A DNA stretch of 64,000 nt from Symbiodinium natans (lineage: Eukaryota > Sar > Dinophyceae > Suessiales > Symbiodiniaceae): contig CAJNDS010002695.1 in NCBI GenBank assembly GCA_905221605.1, positions 40,001-104,000 of the forward strand, written 5' to 3'. Numbering within the stretch: the first letter of the stretch is position 1; every line of letters begins with the position of its first letter. A program made the position numbers and the translations under genes. Below the pieces are notes generated by a model that saw only the letters and a list, made by a program, of their open reading frames with translations, did no database searches and had not been told where the DNA came from. Shown piece after piece: positions 21,112-31,493 of this stretch.

Positions 21112-21688
21112 CGTCCTTAAGGCACCCCCCCCCCCCACAGGGTTGACCATTTAGAACCGAAAACCTACCTTTTTCGCAGGCTGTCTAAGACATCTACAAG
21201 GGGTTTCGAGTAAAAGCCTAGAAGACAGTCTAGGTTCTAGGTTCTTCAGGTCAGGGTTCAGACAGGTCCGTCTGGGGCGTCCGGCTTTGCCTGTTGCAAG
21301 CATTGCCAGTCGACTCTGGCGACTTGGGTGATTCGGGGGGAGTAGTTCATGCAGCTTTCGGACCAGCTAGAAGCCCTAAGCATTCAATACCCTCTATAAA
21401 TCCTAGAATCAGTGGCGTCTGCATCCTTGTGTTGAGCCCGCAAGAAGTCAGGTTTCGGGTTCGTCAACTTCATACAGACAACCCCAAGCAGGGGCACATT
21501 CCCGCCTACTGCACAAGCAACACAACCTGAATCAGCTTAACAATCCTAAACTCACGCCGCTCGACATGCTGAAGCAACTGAGCCGCACCCCGCATCCTTT
21601 CAAGCACCATAGCGCACGCATAAATCTGTGTCATGAATTCGGGCTTCAAATAAGGCAGTTGTCATCAGATTATCTTCCCCTGTGCAAG

Positions 21689-24600
21689 GTGATTCTGAGC
21701 CGAGTCAAGATGCAGAGGCAAAGCCTCAGAGTACGGAAGCGCCCGAAATGCCCGAGGCATCCCAGCCTTCCACGGCCACCCAGTACCGGGTGCATTGAAC
21801 GGCCCGAAGCTGCCGAAGCTGCCGAAGCTGCGAGCCCGATGAACCTGAGAAGCGCCGGCATCGGTGGAGCCCGAAGAGCCCGAAGAGCCCAAAGAGCCTG
21901 AAGAGCGTGAAGAGCTTCGACGCCGAACACAGGTTCTGGCAGAAGAGGTCAATCGAATCCTTGTCTTGCAGCAGGGCACAGACTACTGGATGCGTATCTT
22001 GAAGTTGGAGGTGGGCTTTCGAGAGCGGGACCTTGAGCGAAGCAAGCGTGCACGGTTGCTGATCCTCCACCCCGAGAAGATCAGTTCAATAGCAGAGAGG
22101 CGGCCGGTGGTTCGGCAAGGTGCCGAACTGCCTTGGACTTGGTGCAACCGGCATACGACGTGGCAAAGCGCGGCCTTGCCTTCCAGGAGCAGAGAGCATC
22201 AGGAAATTACACTCAGTACACTGGTTTCACTCTTGGCTCCAGGCCAATGCCACCACCACAGGCCAAGCTTCCAGCCGGGCCCGGGCTCAATCCACGAGCC
22301 CGAGGGCATCGCATATATCGCAACAGCGCAAGCCGATGTACAGACACGGGGCGCCCTTGGCGCTCTGCGCGACTCCTGGATGTACGTATGCAGTCACCTG
22401 TGTTGCTTTTGGTGGTTCTGCTGCAAGCTTCGTGCAGCGCACGTCACCGTCACCAGCGCATGAGCAAAGCTGTGAGCCGTGTCCTGACCTGTGCGGGCCT
22501 CGAGTATTGATCCCGCTTAGTTGCAGCAAGTTCTGGACATACAAGTAGCAAGAGCTCCGCAAAAGGCCTCTCTGCTTGAGACGCTTGAAACCCTTGGTGA
22601 ACTCCGACGACGTCCACCTTCTTGGTGCTGCGCGTTGTCATGCTTTCGTCCGGCATGGCTTTCAACGGGGACTCAGACGGGCAACTGAACAGCTTTGCAG
22701 CTTCGGGTGCTTCTCCTGGGAGCAGCATAGGGCCTCAGGGCATGTACGCGGTGTTGGTGGGACCTGCATGCTGTGTTCATGATGGTTCTTCCAGTCCGCG
22801 GCAGATCGAAGACCTCTGATTGATCAGTGATTGCACAGAGCCGCCGTCTTGTTTCAGAGCCCTGCCGGGTGCACCTGTCTCCTGGCAGTTTACATGTACT
22901 GCGATAGCAGGTGCTAGCCGCTAGCCATACTTGCTTCTACTAGCAACACGGCTAGCCCGGTGGAGGTGCGCCAGCGAAAATACGATAGTTGTAGAGGTTG
23001 GGGGGGGGGGGGGGGGGGCGTTCTGGGACATGTTGCAGAAGCTTCGCATGCTTCCCCATTTCCTCAGGAGAAGGAAGGTGAGGAAGGGCAGGAAGAAGAG
23101 CCCAAAGACGAAGCGGCTCAGGAGGGAGATGGCGAGGTGTGGGCTGAGCGCGAGCGTCTGAAATCTGAGTCTCTTCAGGGTTGTGCGCACTGCCTTGAGG
23201 CTGAGGCCGATGAGGGAGATGCTGCCAAAGAAGAAGGCGATGGTGACGGTCAAGAAGAAGGCGAAGGTGATGGCGAAGGCGAAGATGCCAAAGAAGAAGG
23301 CGAAGGCGAAGCTGAGACGGAAGCAAAGGCCGAGGAGAAGGCAGAGGATGGTGAGGACCCGAAGGCCATGACATGCCGGAGTTCACACCTCAAGAGTGGA
23401 TCCAGCCATCCAGCCATGAACACTTCTCCTGGGTACCGTTGTTTGTAGTGAAATTGATTCTCAGCTGTATGAAGGCAGATGGGGAGGACGGGGAAGAGGA
23501 TGGCGACAAGGACGGAGATGAAGGCCACATGGACCGGAATGCCTTCAGAGTCTCCTCACACTTTCTTTGGTGTGTTTGTTGTTTGTCAGTACTGCTTGAG
23601 ACGTGGGCTCTTGAGCCTGTATGCTCAGTTAAGATGTTGTCATCTCTGACTGCCTCTTTCAGGGGAAGATGGTGGAGAGGACTTTCCTGCTGTCCACGGT
23701 TCAGCATTTAAAGGTTCATGCTTTGCGGGATTCTGAGATGTTCATCCTAGGATGGGGTCGCACTGCCACTTCAGCGGGTTCTGAAGGATGACAAGGATGA
23801 AGAAGAAGAGTTCAGTGAAGAAGGTCAATGGAAGTATGGCGAGCATGTCTCTCAGGAGTGCAGCATTCAGATCTGGATGTAGTTCTCTACTGCACATATG
23901 CATTCCACAAGCAGCCATCGCGTACCAAACCCTCAATCCTGGCTGGTTAGTCATAACCCTGGAAGCCGCTGGGGAACCAGGTCTTTTGGCGCCGCCTGGA
24001 AGGAGGGCGACGTCATCGGCGTCCTCTTCTCTGCCAAGGAGCACATCCTGGGTTGCAGCAAAGCCATATATTATCATATATTATGTCGCCTGCAGTTCAT
24101 GTCTGAAAGTGCAGGCAAACACCAGAGAGGGTTCCTCCCCGTAGTTATGTCGCGAGTCCCCACTCTTCGATTTCCCGAATCATTGCCCCAGAGCTTTGGT
24201 GCCACATTCGCAGCTGAATCAAGAGGCAGCCATTCCAAAATGAATGCCCTCAACCCTATAAACCCTGAACCCTTAGCCATTAGCCCTAAACCCTTAACTA
24301 AAGAGTACTTGAAGGTTGACGTTGGGTTTGCTGCAGCGTCGCCTTAAACCAGACCTTGTTAAGAGCTCGGTTGAGGGTCCTACATCAGCCTTGCAGAGCG
24401 GGAGGCTTGGGAACTCAGTTGATCAGGCTGGGTTTTCAGGTTTGGGATCTGGGTTCAGTAAGTTGAGGGTTGCAGGGCAGGATCTTCGGGCTTACAGGCT
24501 GATCTAGAAATCCCTCATAAACCTCTAAATTCCTCAATTACACAAAATCCCTAACTTCTAGAACCACTAATCCCGAGAGATCCTTTCATGAGCTCTATGT

Positions 24601-25757
24601 GACATGCAGGATGGCACTGCCAATCTCTCCTTCTCCCTGAACGGATCCTTCACGGCGCCGATGGGTCAGGTGCCGCGACTGCGGGTAGTTCGGGTGGGAG
24701 AGGTAGAGGCCCTGGAAGCTGAGCCTAAGGCCTAACATGGGAGAGGGGTGGGATAAAACAGGAGCCCAAACAGAACCTAAGCCCTGAACCCCAACATGGG
24801 GGGTGGGGTAAAATGGGATCCCAAAGTACCGAGCCCGAGCTCCACCAGGCTTTCTCGATCGACCTGACGGAGGCGGCGCAACTTGTTCGGGGCTGCTTGG
24901 GGGGTTCGGGGGTTTTGAAGCTTTAAGGGTTTAGGTGAACAGACTCTACAGGCTTCGGGGCCTCTAGGGTTTCAGGGTCTTGGGTTTGGGGATTGGGGTT
25001 TCTGGTGTTCTGCTAGGTTTGTGTCTCCCTGCAGACTCGGAATCCATTCAGTAGAAGTGAATCGACATATCTGAGAGCAGTCGCCAGCTCCAAGACAGAC
25101 CTTTTAAGCTAGTCCAGTTGCACATGCGTACAAAATGTTGCCGCAATGTACTGTCACAGAGTCGTGAGGTGTCCTATCACTCAGAACTAAACGAGCATGG
25201 GCTCAATAGGATTTGCATGTAAAGTGCGTTGCCTTCTGAACTCCTTGTTCGAACACATGCCGGCAGAGGAGATGACGCTAGCCATGGTCCTGGCCTCCGG
25301 TGATGAAGGTGCGCTCGGTGAGTGTTTTGCAGTTGGTGAGGGCCCCGTGAAAGGGGGGGTGGGGCGTTCAACGCAGAAGACTCGGAAGGCGTAGCTGTGC
25401 TCCCTTTTACTGCAGGGGAACAGTCCGGTCATGCAACACGCACACACACGCACAAACTCAAAGCACCCCCAAAAAAGTGTCCACAAAACTATGCCAAGGA
25501 GCGGGTCCTGCAAGGTTCCTCGGTTCTAAGGGCAGGGGCTTGGTTGCCCAAGTCCGTTTCTTAAGCAGATTCACGACATAGTATTCAAACATAGCACCAG
25601 TCGGTCCCTAGCTTCAAAAGAGCCGGTCTATGCGTCTCAAACCCCCCTTCAATGCCCCCTTTCAGACGCTTACCCCGGCATGGAGCAGGAGAGATCAACG
25701 TGAACCTGGGGCAGCGGCTCTTTCAAACGTGCCCGTCGATGGAAGCTTTGGCAATGA
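21689..25757 (+). CDS. Multi-exon gene with acidic regions and a SPRY domain
   Basis: Exons inferred by frame and splice sites. 21689-21789 is disordered (SEPSQDAEAKPQSTEAPEMP). About 21853-22110 has a PEEPEEPKEPEE run and then a helical part (RRTQVLAEEVNRILVLQQG). About 22120-22290 contains ALDLVQPAYDVAKRGLAFQE. 22521-22611 follows. About 23068-23369, 23478-23540 and 23787-23880 are Glu/Asp-rich. The SPRY domain is assembled from 23981-24038 (SFGAAWKEGDVIGVLFSA), 24610-24669 (DGTANLSFSLNGSFTAPMGQ), 24849-24884 (AFSIDLTEAAQL) and about 25690-25757 (GEINVNLGQRLFQTCPS). The last joins match SPRY order and phase; one short SPRY segment is not placed. The first SPRY exon appears to use a GA donor. 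SPRY domains bind protein partners; acidic stretch plus SPRY recalls hnRNP-U-like proteins, which is only a suggestion. The frame shifts near 22100, so that exon edge is uncertain. Confidence 0.6.
24610..24669 (+). CDS. SPRY-domain exon (core beta strand)
   Basis: A 60-base, phase-0 exon between acceptor ACATGCAG and donor GTGCCG. It reads DGTANLSFSLNGSFTAPMGQ, matching the SPRY signature in which a D-G-T-x-x-F-x-x-N-G turn follows GDVIG. It joins in frame to AFSIDL at 24849. Confidence 0.72.
25198..25310 (+). CDS. Candidate exon between SPRY exons
   Basis: Open frame reading NSLFEHMPAEEMTLAMVLAS. It lies in an interval that should be intronic in the SPRY gene model, so it is alternative, misplaced or spurious. 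Confidence 0.22.
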
Positions 25758-26485
25758 CTTGAGGAGTTAGGGTTAGTGAGCTTGTAGGGTTTCTGGTTCG
25801 AGGCTCTGCAGTCTGGGGTTTGGGGGTGTCTTCTGGAAGGGCATGGAGATGGGGGAAGAGGGTTTGGGCTTGGGGCTAGTGGCTGATTACGGATCGGGTT
25901 TTGCGCGTGCCTATCAACTGTTGTAAGCCCAAGCCCTAAACTCTAGATGCCCTAACCCTCCTACGAAAAAGACCCTACAATCCCTAAACCCTTAACTCTT
26001 TCAGCCCCAAACCCTATAAGCCCAAAGCCCATTGATCCATCCAAGGAGGGGGAGCAGGAGCCCCGTGTGCGCGGACTTGGCGAGGTCTCGGGGCTTTTCG
26101 GGGGGTTTTGGGAGTGTTTTGGGGGGTTTCGGGATTAGAGCCTGCGCTTCAGGGGCTTTAGACGAGGGTTTCAGGCTTTGGGGGTGAAGGGGTTTAGCGC
26201 CCAGAGTTGTGAGGCTGGGCAAGGGGCTCTCTGGGCCAGGAAGCCCCGAGGTGCATGATACACCCAATCAACAGTTGCAAAAAGGTATGGAGCTGTTCTG
26301 CCGGGTTTACTGGGGATTTCAGGGGTATATACTGTATGGGAGCAGTAGACAGTCTCTTGGCCCGTGCCTTCTGAACTGGTTTCTCGCCCCAAACCCCGGA
26401 ATTGAGCTCCTGGATTGACTCTTAGAGGGGGCGAGGCGAGAATTTGTTGTAGGCTTCTGTCGGAAAGAACCTTGTGCCCCTGCAG

Positions 26486-26562
26486 GCCATGCGCATGCGG
26501 CCCGCCTGGAAAGTGCAACTCCCCAAGGGCGTCAAGGTCGCATCCTTGTGGGCTGCGGCTGC
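26486..26562 (+). CDS. Candidate exon downstream of SPRY exons
   Basis: Acceptor CCCCTGCAG; the frame reads AMRMRPAWKVQLPKGVKVAS then LWAAAA. Probably a further exon of the SPRY gene or the next gene. Confidence 0.42.
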
Positions 26563-26726
26563 GTGAGGTCTTCCGGGCCCACGGACTGTCTCAAGTCCAT
26601 GCGAACTAGCCTTTGATCTCACGCTGAATCTCACATATGTTCATACGATACTCGGAATGGGCCATTTCCCTTTTGTGAGAGATCAGGCCAGCACATGTTT
26701 TCTTAGCAGCCACCGTCCCTTGCCAG

Positions 26727-26792
26727 GCATGGCCTGTCTTTGAAGAGCCGTCGCGCACCTCCAAGGGCCGAAAGCCTCTCGAGGCCTGTTTG
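26727..26792 (+). CDS. Candidate exon downstream of SPRY exons
   Basis: Acceptor CTTGCCAG; the frame reads AWPVFEEPSRTSKGRKPLEA then CL. GGGTTTAGGG-type sequence starts at the 3' edge. Confidence 0.45.
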
Positions 26793-27410
26793 GGGTTTAG
26801 GGTCAAGGGTTTAAGGTGAAGGGTTTGGTTGCGAAGCAGACCTTATGATAGCTCCTACGCCGCCCCTGACCCCTAGACCGAGTATAGTGCGCTCAAGCCA
26901 GGTAGAAAATTCAATTCCTTCACCCCCCCCCCCCCAAAATATGCCCAAGCCTAGAACACAAACCTCCCCTGCGAGGATAAGGCGGAGGTTGACCAACTCC
27001 ACAATGCGGAGGACAACTGGGTTCAGATCATGGAAGGCCCTTTCCCCATGGGTGTAGGTTTGCAAGCGGGCTCATCAAGACTTGTTGGGGCAGGCTTAGA
27101 GGGCTTGTTTCTCGGCTGCTCATTAAAAGCAGGGCTTAGGGGGCTAGGGGGGTTTGGGGTTCAGGTTAGGGTGTTAGGGGATGGGTTTTGAGGAATGAGT
27201 CCTGAACCCTGTTGGGGACTATGGGCTGTGCCCTGCGCTCTCACACCACCGATCCTCGACCCACACCAAAGTCTAAAATGACGTCGGAGAGCCGAAAAAT
27301 CAGTATTTATCTGGGCCTTTAAACACCCTTAAAGCCCTTAAAACCCTTAAAAACCTAAAAGCCATAAACACCCTGAAAACACTGAAACGCCTAATCAGCC
27401 TATACTGCAG

Positions 27411-27497
27411 AGTTGCGAGGCTGGGTGCAGACGCGGATGATGGTGGCCGGCACGGAGTACGAAGCCCTCAAGCTCCCTGACAGGACATGGACATGCA
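27411..27497 (+). CDS. Candidate exon downstream of SPRY exons
   Basis: Acceptor TACTGCAG; the frame reads LRGWVQTRMMVAGTEYEALK then LPDRTWTC. CCCTTAAAA-type sequence precedes it and GGGTTTAG follows. Confidence 0.48.
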
Positions 27498-27499
27498 GG

Positions 27500-29292
27500 G
27501 TTTAGATTGCTGTTATTGGTGGGTGTATACAAGGTTCCTTTTTAATATTGGTATATAAACCCTACTTCACATAGACATGTAACTCTTTAAGGGCTTGCAC
27601 AGGGAACCTCTTTAGAGTTTCGAGATTTTTTCTGGGCAAGGGGAGGGAGGGGGCTGCAGTGTTTGAATATCAAAGTTACACATACCCATATACGTATGCG
27701 GGCACCCTTGGGTGGGCGGGCAGGGGGGGTAGGCTTTGAGGCGATTAGGGTGGTTCGGTGGCCCGACCCTCACCTAGAATCCTCAGTCAGTTTTCCTCCG
27801 CCTTCGATTAAACCGGAAACACACACAAGTCTCCGAATCTCTAACAACCTTTGTGAACAATGGGCCTTAAGTTTCTCAAAGCAAGTGAAACCACCCTCCA
27901 CCCCTTAAGCCCGAAGGTAGCCTCAAACGCACCGCTTCCAAGGCTGCGACCCCTCTGGAGTCCGGTGGACCCTCCACGCAAGAAGAAAGAAGCCAGCCAC
28001 TGTGCTGCAACTGCAGCAGTATACGTGTGTAGAGAAACATATGAGGCATGTGTCATAAACGAGAAAGAAAAACTCAATATGTTGTGTGTGTATAGTATAG
28101 GCATATGTAAGTAAATAGACAAGTGAATATACAAATATAAATATTAAAAATCTAGACATACATATAAATTCCAATATACATATAAATATGAATAATGTAA
28201 ATAGAAAATATATGTATATATATATATATATGTGTACAAGATTTGGGAAGTAATGAGAGGATGGAATCCAGACCAGTATAAGGTCCAACAGGCACGAGTT
28301 CCTGGCCTCCATGGGGGCTGAAATTCAGAAAATGGCAGCTCACAGCTTCAGAGGCTCTTCTAGGCCCGCAGTCATCTGCTTTTCTAGAGACCTTTCAACC
28401 CTGAACCCCGCAGTGTCCCAAGTACCCTTAATCGACGACTCGCCATCAGCAAGAGATCCTAAGTCCTGAGCCTTGAACTCTGCCATCGTGTTTGCAAACC
28501 CAGGGAAGAAGCGCCAGCAAACCATCTTCGCCACGTTTGACACAGAGCTGTGGCCACAGCAACACATCCTTTCTCATGCAACATGTGACAGCCGCAAAGT
28601 GCGCTGCAGAGCTGCTGGACAGACAGTATCCACGTTTTTCACTGGAGGACTGTGGTCTCTGACAGCTCTGACAATCAGTCCGCATTCGCTTCTGGTCCCG
28701 AGGCTCAAGGTTTTAAACTGTCGGGAAGGGCCACCTTCAACAACAGCGCTGGCCGAACTATCGGATAATGCTTAGCTTTAGTCCTTGTAATGTCATGGGA
28801 GCAGAGCGCTTTCGGGAGTCAACAACCTTTTGCTCCTAATTTCTCCGAATGCCACAACACTAGCTAAATCTCCGAGCCGAGACGCAAGATTAAGAAGCGG
28901 AACATGTCCCGAAGCTTATCACGCCAAACCCTGTTGGTAAGTGCTATGGCCCTGCGGGGCACGGCGAGGGCGGCTGCCGCCGATGCCACGCCACCGCTGC
29001 GCGTGGCATGGATTGCCGATCCAAAGAAGCGCCTTGGAGAAGTCAACCTTAGCTAAGCACTTTCGGACCTTGTAGGATCAAGTTCAGTACTATTGCTAGT
29101 TTGATTATTATTATATTGTTACCAGTTTTTTGACTCTTATTATTATTATCATTATTAGGGGGACTGGCGGGTGCCAGGCCCGTCCTCCTTTCGACTCGCA
29201 GTGCAAAAAAAGGCCAAGCCACAAGCACAAAGCCATGATTCAATGATAGAACTCCGAAGCATCTCGGCCCAGCAGCGAAACCAGCCGGCGCA
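27500..29292. other. Intergenic stretch with AT-rich repeats
   Basis: 27540-28250 is AT-rich with TATA tracts. 28470-28775 has an open + frame (NPGKKRQQTIFATFDTELWP) and an overlapping - frame, neither recognised. 29095-29160 is ATT-rich just upstream of the monooxygenase gene and could hold its promoter. Confidence 0.35.
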
Positions 29293-30729
29293 ATGAAGCA
29301 GGACGGCGCCCAAGCGGGTCGCGTCGCCATCATCGGTGCTGGATGGTCGGGTCTGCAGTGTGCGCAGGGCCTCAAGGAGAAGGGTGTCCATGTTGACATC
29401 TTCGAGAAGAACAGTGAGATCGGAGGCACCTGGAGTCCGGAGTTGTCCTACAGCCACCTCACCCTCCACAGCACGCGCTGGGTCAACCAGATGACTGTGG
29501 ACAAGGGCAAGTTCCTTCCTTTTCCGGGCGGAAAGGCAAGTGACATGGAAGGCAAGGCCCCTGCTGCCGAGATGTTTCAATACCTCAAGGACTTCGTCGA
29601 CAAAACTGGTTTGCAATCCAGCGTGCATTGCGGCACCTTCGTGAAGGAGGTGCATTATGATTCCGATTCGCAAGTGGCCCACCTAGCTGTGGAGAAAGAT
29701 TCGGTGTCAAGGAGAGAAGGCCCTTACAATTATGTCATTTTCGCTTCCATGAGTGGCTGGCCGAGCATGCCGGACATTCCCGATCGGGGCTTCAAGGGAA
29801 AGCTGCTTCACAGCAGCCAGCTCAAGGAGAAGATGGTGTCTGAGATCATCGACTCCAAAGCCTCCGTCCTCGTCCTCGGCGCGGGGAAGTCGGCGTGTGA
29901 CATGATCCAAGCTTTCCAAATCGCAGGGTACGAGAATGTCACGTGGCTCTGCCGCGAGACCTACTGGTTCTGGCGGCATGCCGCAATGTTCCACGACAGG
30001 TCCATCCTGGGCATGCTGAGGGCCGTCGGCTGCCTCTTGTTCTTCTTGTGCGGACTTGTCTCGCCGAGCTTCTGCATCTTTGGGCTGTGGCTGATCGGGT
30101 ACATCATCTTGCCTGGATCTGCCGGGTGGCCGAAGCACTTCAATGCCGCGAAGTTTCACTTCGGCGTTTTGTGCGACCGTCAGCTTTCCCTCATCAAGAA
30201 GGTAAAGCAAGTCATCGGCGATCCAGACCATTTCTGCAAGAACGGAGTGGTCTTAAAGAGTGGTGAAATGATCGATTGTGACGTGATCATCTGTGCCACG
30301 GGGTATGATACCGGCTTTGCCGCCCTCCGGTGCTACAAGGATGGGAATGCCATCAGCATAAAGGACTGCCCCCTCTACGAGCATGCGATCGTGCCACACT
30401 TCCCATGCCTGATCAGCGCGACCACGGCATTTTACCACTTCGGCCCAATCCGGGGGGTCACCTTGGCGGAGTATGTGGCGTATTGCCTGCAGAGGGGATC
30501 GGTCAGCGAAGAGACAATGCAAGAAGCGGCCAGTGGCAATCTCTGCAAGCAAACGTCCACGACCTGCATCATTTATACCAGTAAAACAATCTTGGTCCGG
30601 CAATGGATCCTCCTTTTCATCGACTTGTGGCGAGCGGGTCTGATATCATTGGCCGCCTTCCTTGAGATTGGCATCGCCCTTTGGGTCATGGGGGTGTATA
30701 AACCGCTCCGGCTAAAAGTCGGTAGCTGA
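29293..30729 (+). CDS. Flavin-containing monooxygenase, intronless
   Basis: 478 residues, the usual FMO length. The N-terminal FAD-binding Rossmann motif GAGWSG is at residues 15-20, followed by the acidic FEK and EIGGTW (42-47), typical of FMO and Baeyer-Villiger-type flavoenzymes. A second Rossmann motif GAGKSACD (near 196) binds NADPH. CATGYDTGF near 334-342 matches the FMO FATGY box. Hydrophobic segments near 237-275 and 435-470 suggest membrane association, as in animal FMOs. The family uses NADPH and O2 to oxygenate soft nucleophiles (N or S); the substrate here cannot be predicted. Start ATG 29293 is the first Met directly before the FAD motif. No introns, GC-rich, with an ATT-rich region upstream. 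The nearest neighbour downstream is an unrelated multi-exon gene on the same strand. Confidence 0.88.
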   Translation: MKQDGAQAGRVAIIGAGWSGLQCAQGLKEKGVHVDIFEKNSEIGGTWSPELSYSHLTLHSTRWVNQMTVDKGKFLPFPGGKASDMEGKAPAAEMFQYLKDFVDKTGLQSSVHCGTFVKEVHYDSDSQVAHLAVEKDSVSRREGPYNYVIFASMSGWPSMPDIPDRGFKGKLLHSSQLKEKMVSEIIDSKASVLVLGAGKSACDMIQAFQIAGYENVTWLCRETYWFWRHAAMFHDRSILGMLRAVGCLLFFLCGLVSPSFCIFGLWLIGYIILPGSAGWPKHFNAAKFHFGVLCDRQLSLIKKVKQVIGDPDHFCKNGVVLKSGEMIDCDVIICATGYDTGFAALRCYKDGNAISIKDCPLYEHAIVPHFPCLISATTAFYHFGPIRGVTLAEYVAYCLQRGSVSEETMQEAASGNLCKQTSTTCIIYTSKTILVRQWILLFIDLWRAGLISLAAFLEIGIALWVMGVYKPLRLKVGS

Positions 30730-31493
30730 TGTCTCCTCATTTTCAATGAGCTCTATTTAGCCGGTGGCGTATCAACTGTAAGCACATCAGAGAGTCCTAG
30801 TTGAACAAGGTGCGTAACAAGACCTAGTTGCCATTTCCCACGGCTTGCGGCTTGCATATTCTTAGATGCACCGACACCTACGTGTAGCAAGTGCTGCATG
30901 TCTTCCTATGCCGCCGGCAGATGTACAAAGTCAATCGTATAGCCTTGCAAACTGCCTCGCCAGATCTACTTGGGCTCTGGCCGAGCGTTTCTGTTTCGCC
31001 CCGGGCGGAAAGACCATACCATCGTTTGTTGTCGGCAAAATCGGATGTGGGCGAGCCTCGCAGACTAAGCCGAGGCGTGTCAGTACTACATGTTCCCTGT
31101 TGTTAGGAATCGCCCTGAAGCCTATATGGTCACTTCTTTTTGGGGTTACCACTCGAAGGCGGCCCCGAATGTGTAGTGTGTAGGGTACCCAAACAAGGGG
31201 CCATCATCTTGAGAACTGACCCTCTGAGCATCCGAGATTCGGGTCGAAGCCCGGCTACCCAAAGCCAAGCCTCCGCGACCGTTTGCAGCGCGAGGCGGCT
31301 TCCTGGGCTGTTTTCTGGTGTTTTCCGTTCAAGGGTCTGAATCGTGCTCTTAAAGTCTCTATAGAGATGTGTTTAGAGGCGGTTATAGTTAGATGGGGGT
31401 TGCTTTTGTGTTTAAGGGTCTGCATAGGATTAGTTAATGTTTGCCTTGGCAGTTGTGAGTTTAGGGTTCTCCCCGTCTTTGCCCGGGATGCAG
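30730..31493. other. No gene recognised
   Basis: Mixed sequence between the monooxygenase stop and the first candidate exon of the next gene. No frame with convincing coding character. Confidence 0.35.

Noticed and set aside
22921-24077. A multi-pass membrane protein on the minus strand (Phe/Leu/Ala-rich, three hydrophobic segments)
   Set aside because: The hydrophobic frames are exact antisense of Glu/Ala/Gly/Asp-rich + frames, and the neighbouring + exons form a SPRY domain in order. The + strand is preferred, though not proven.
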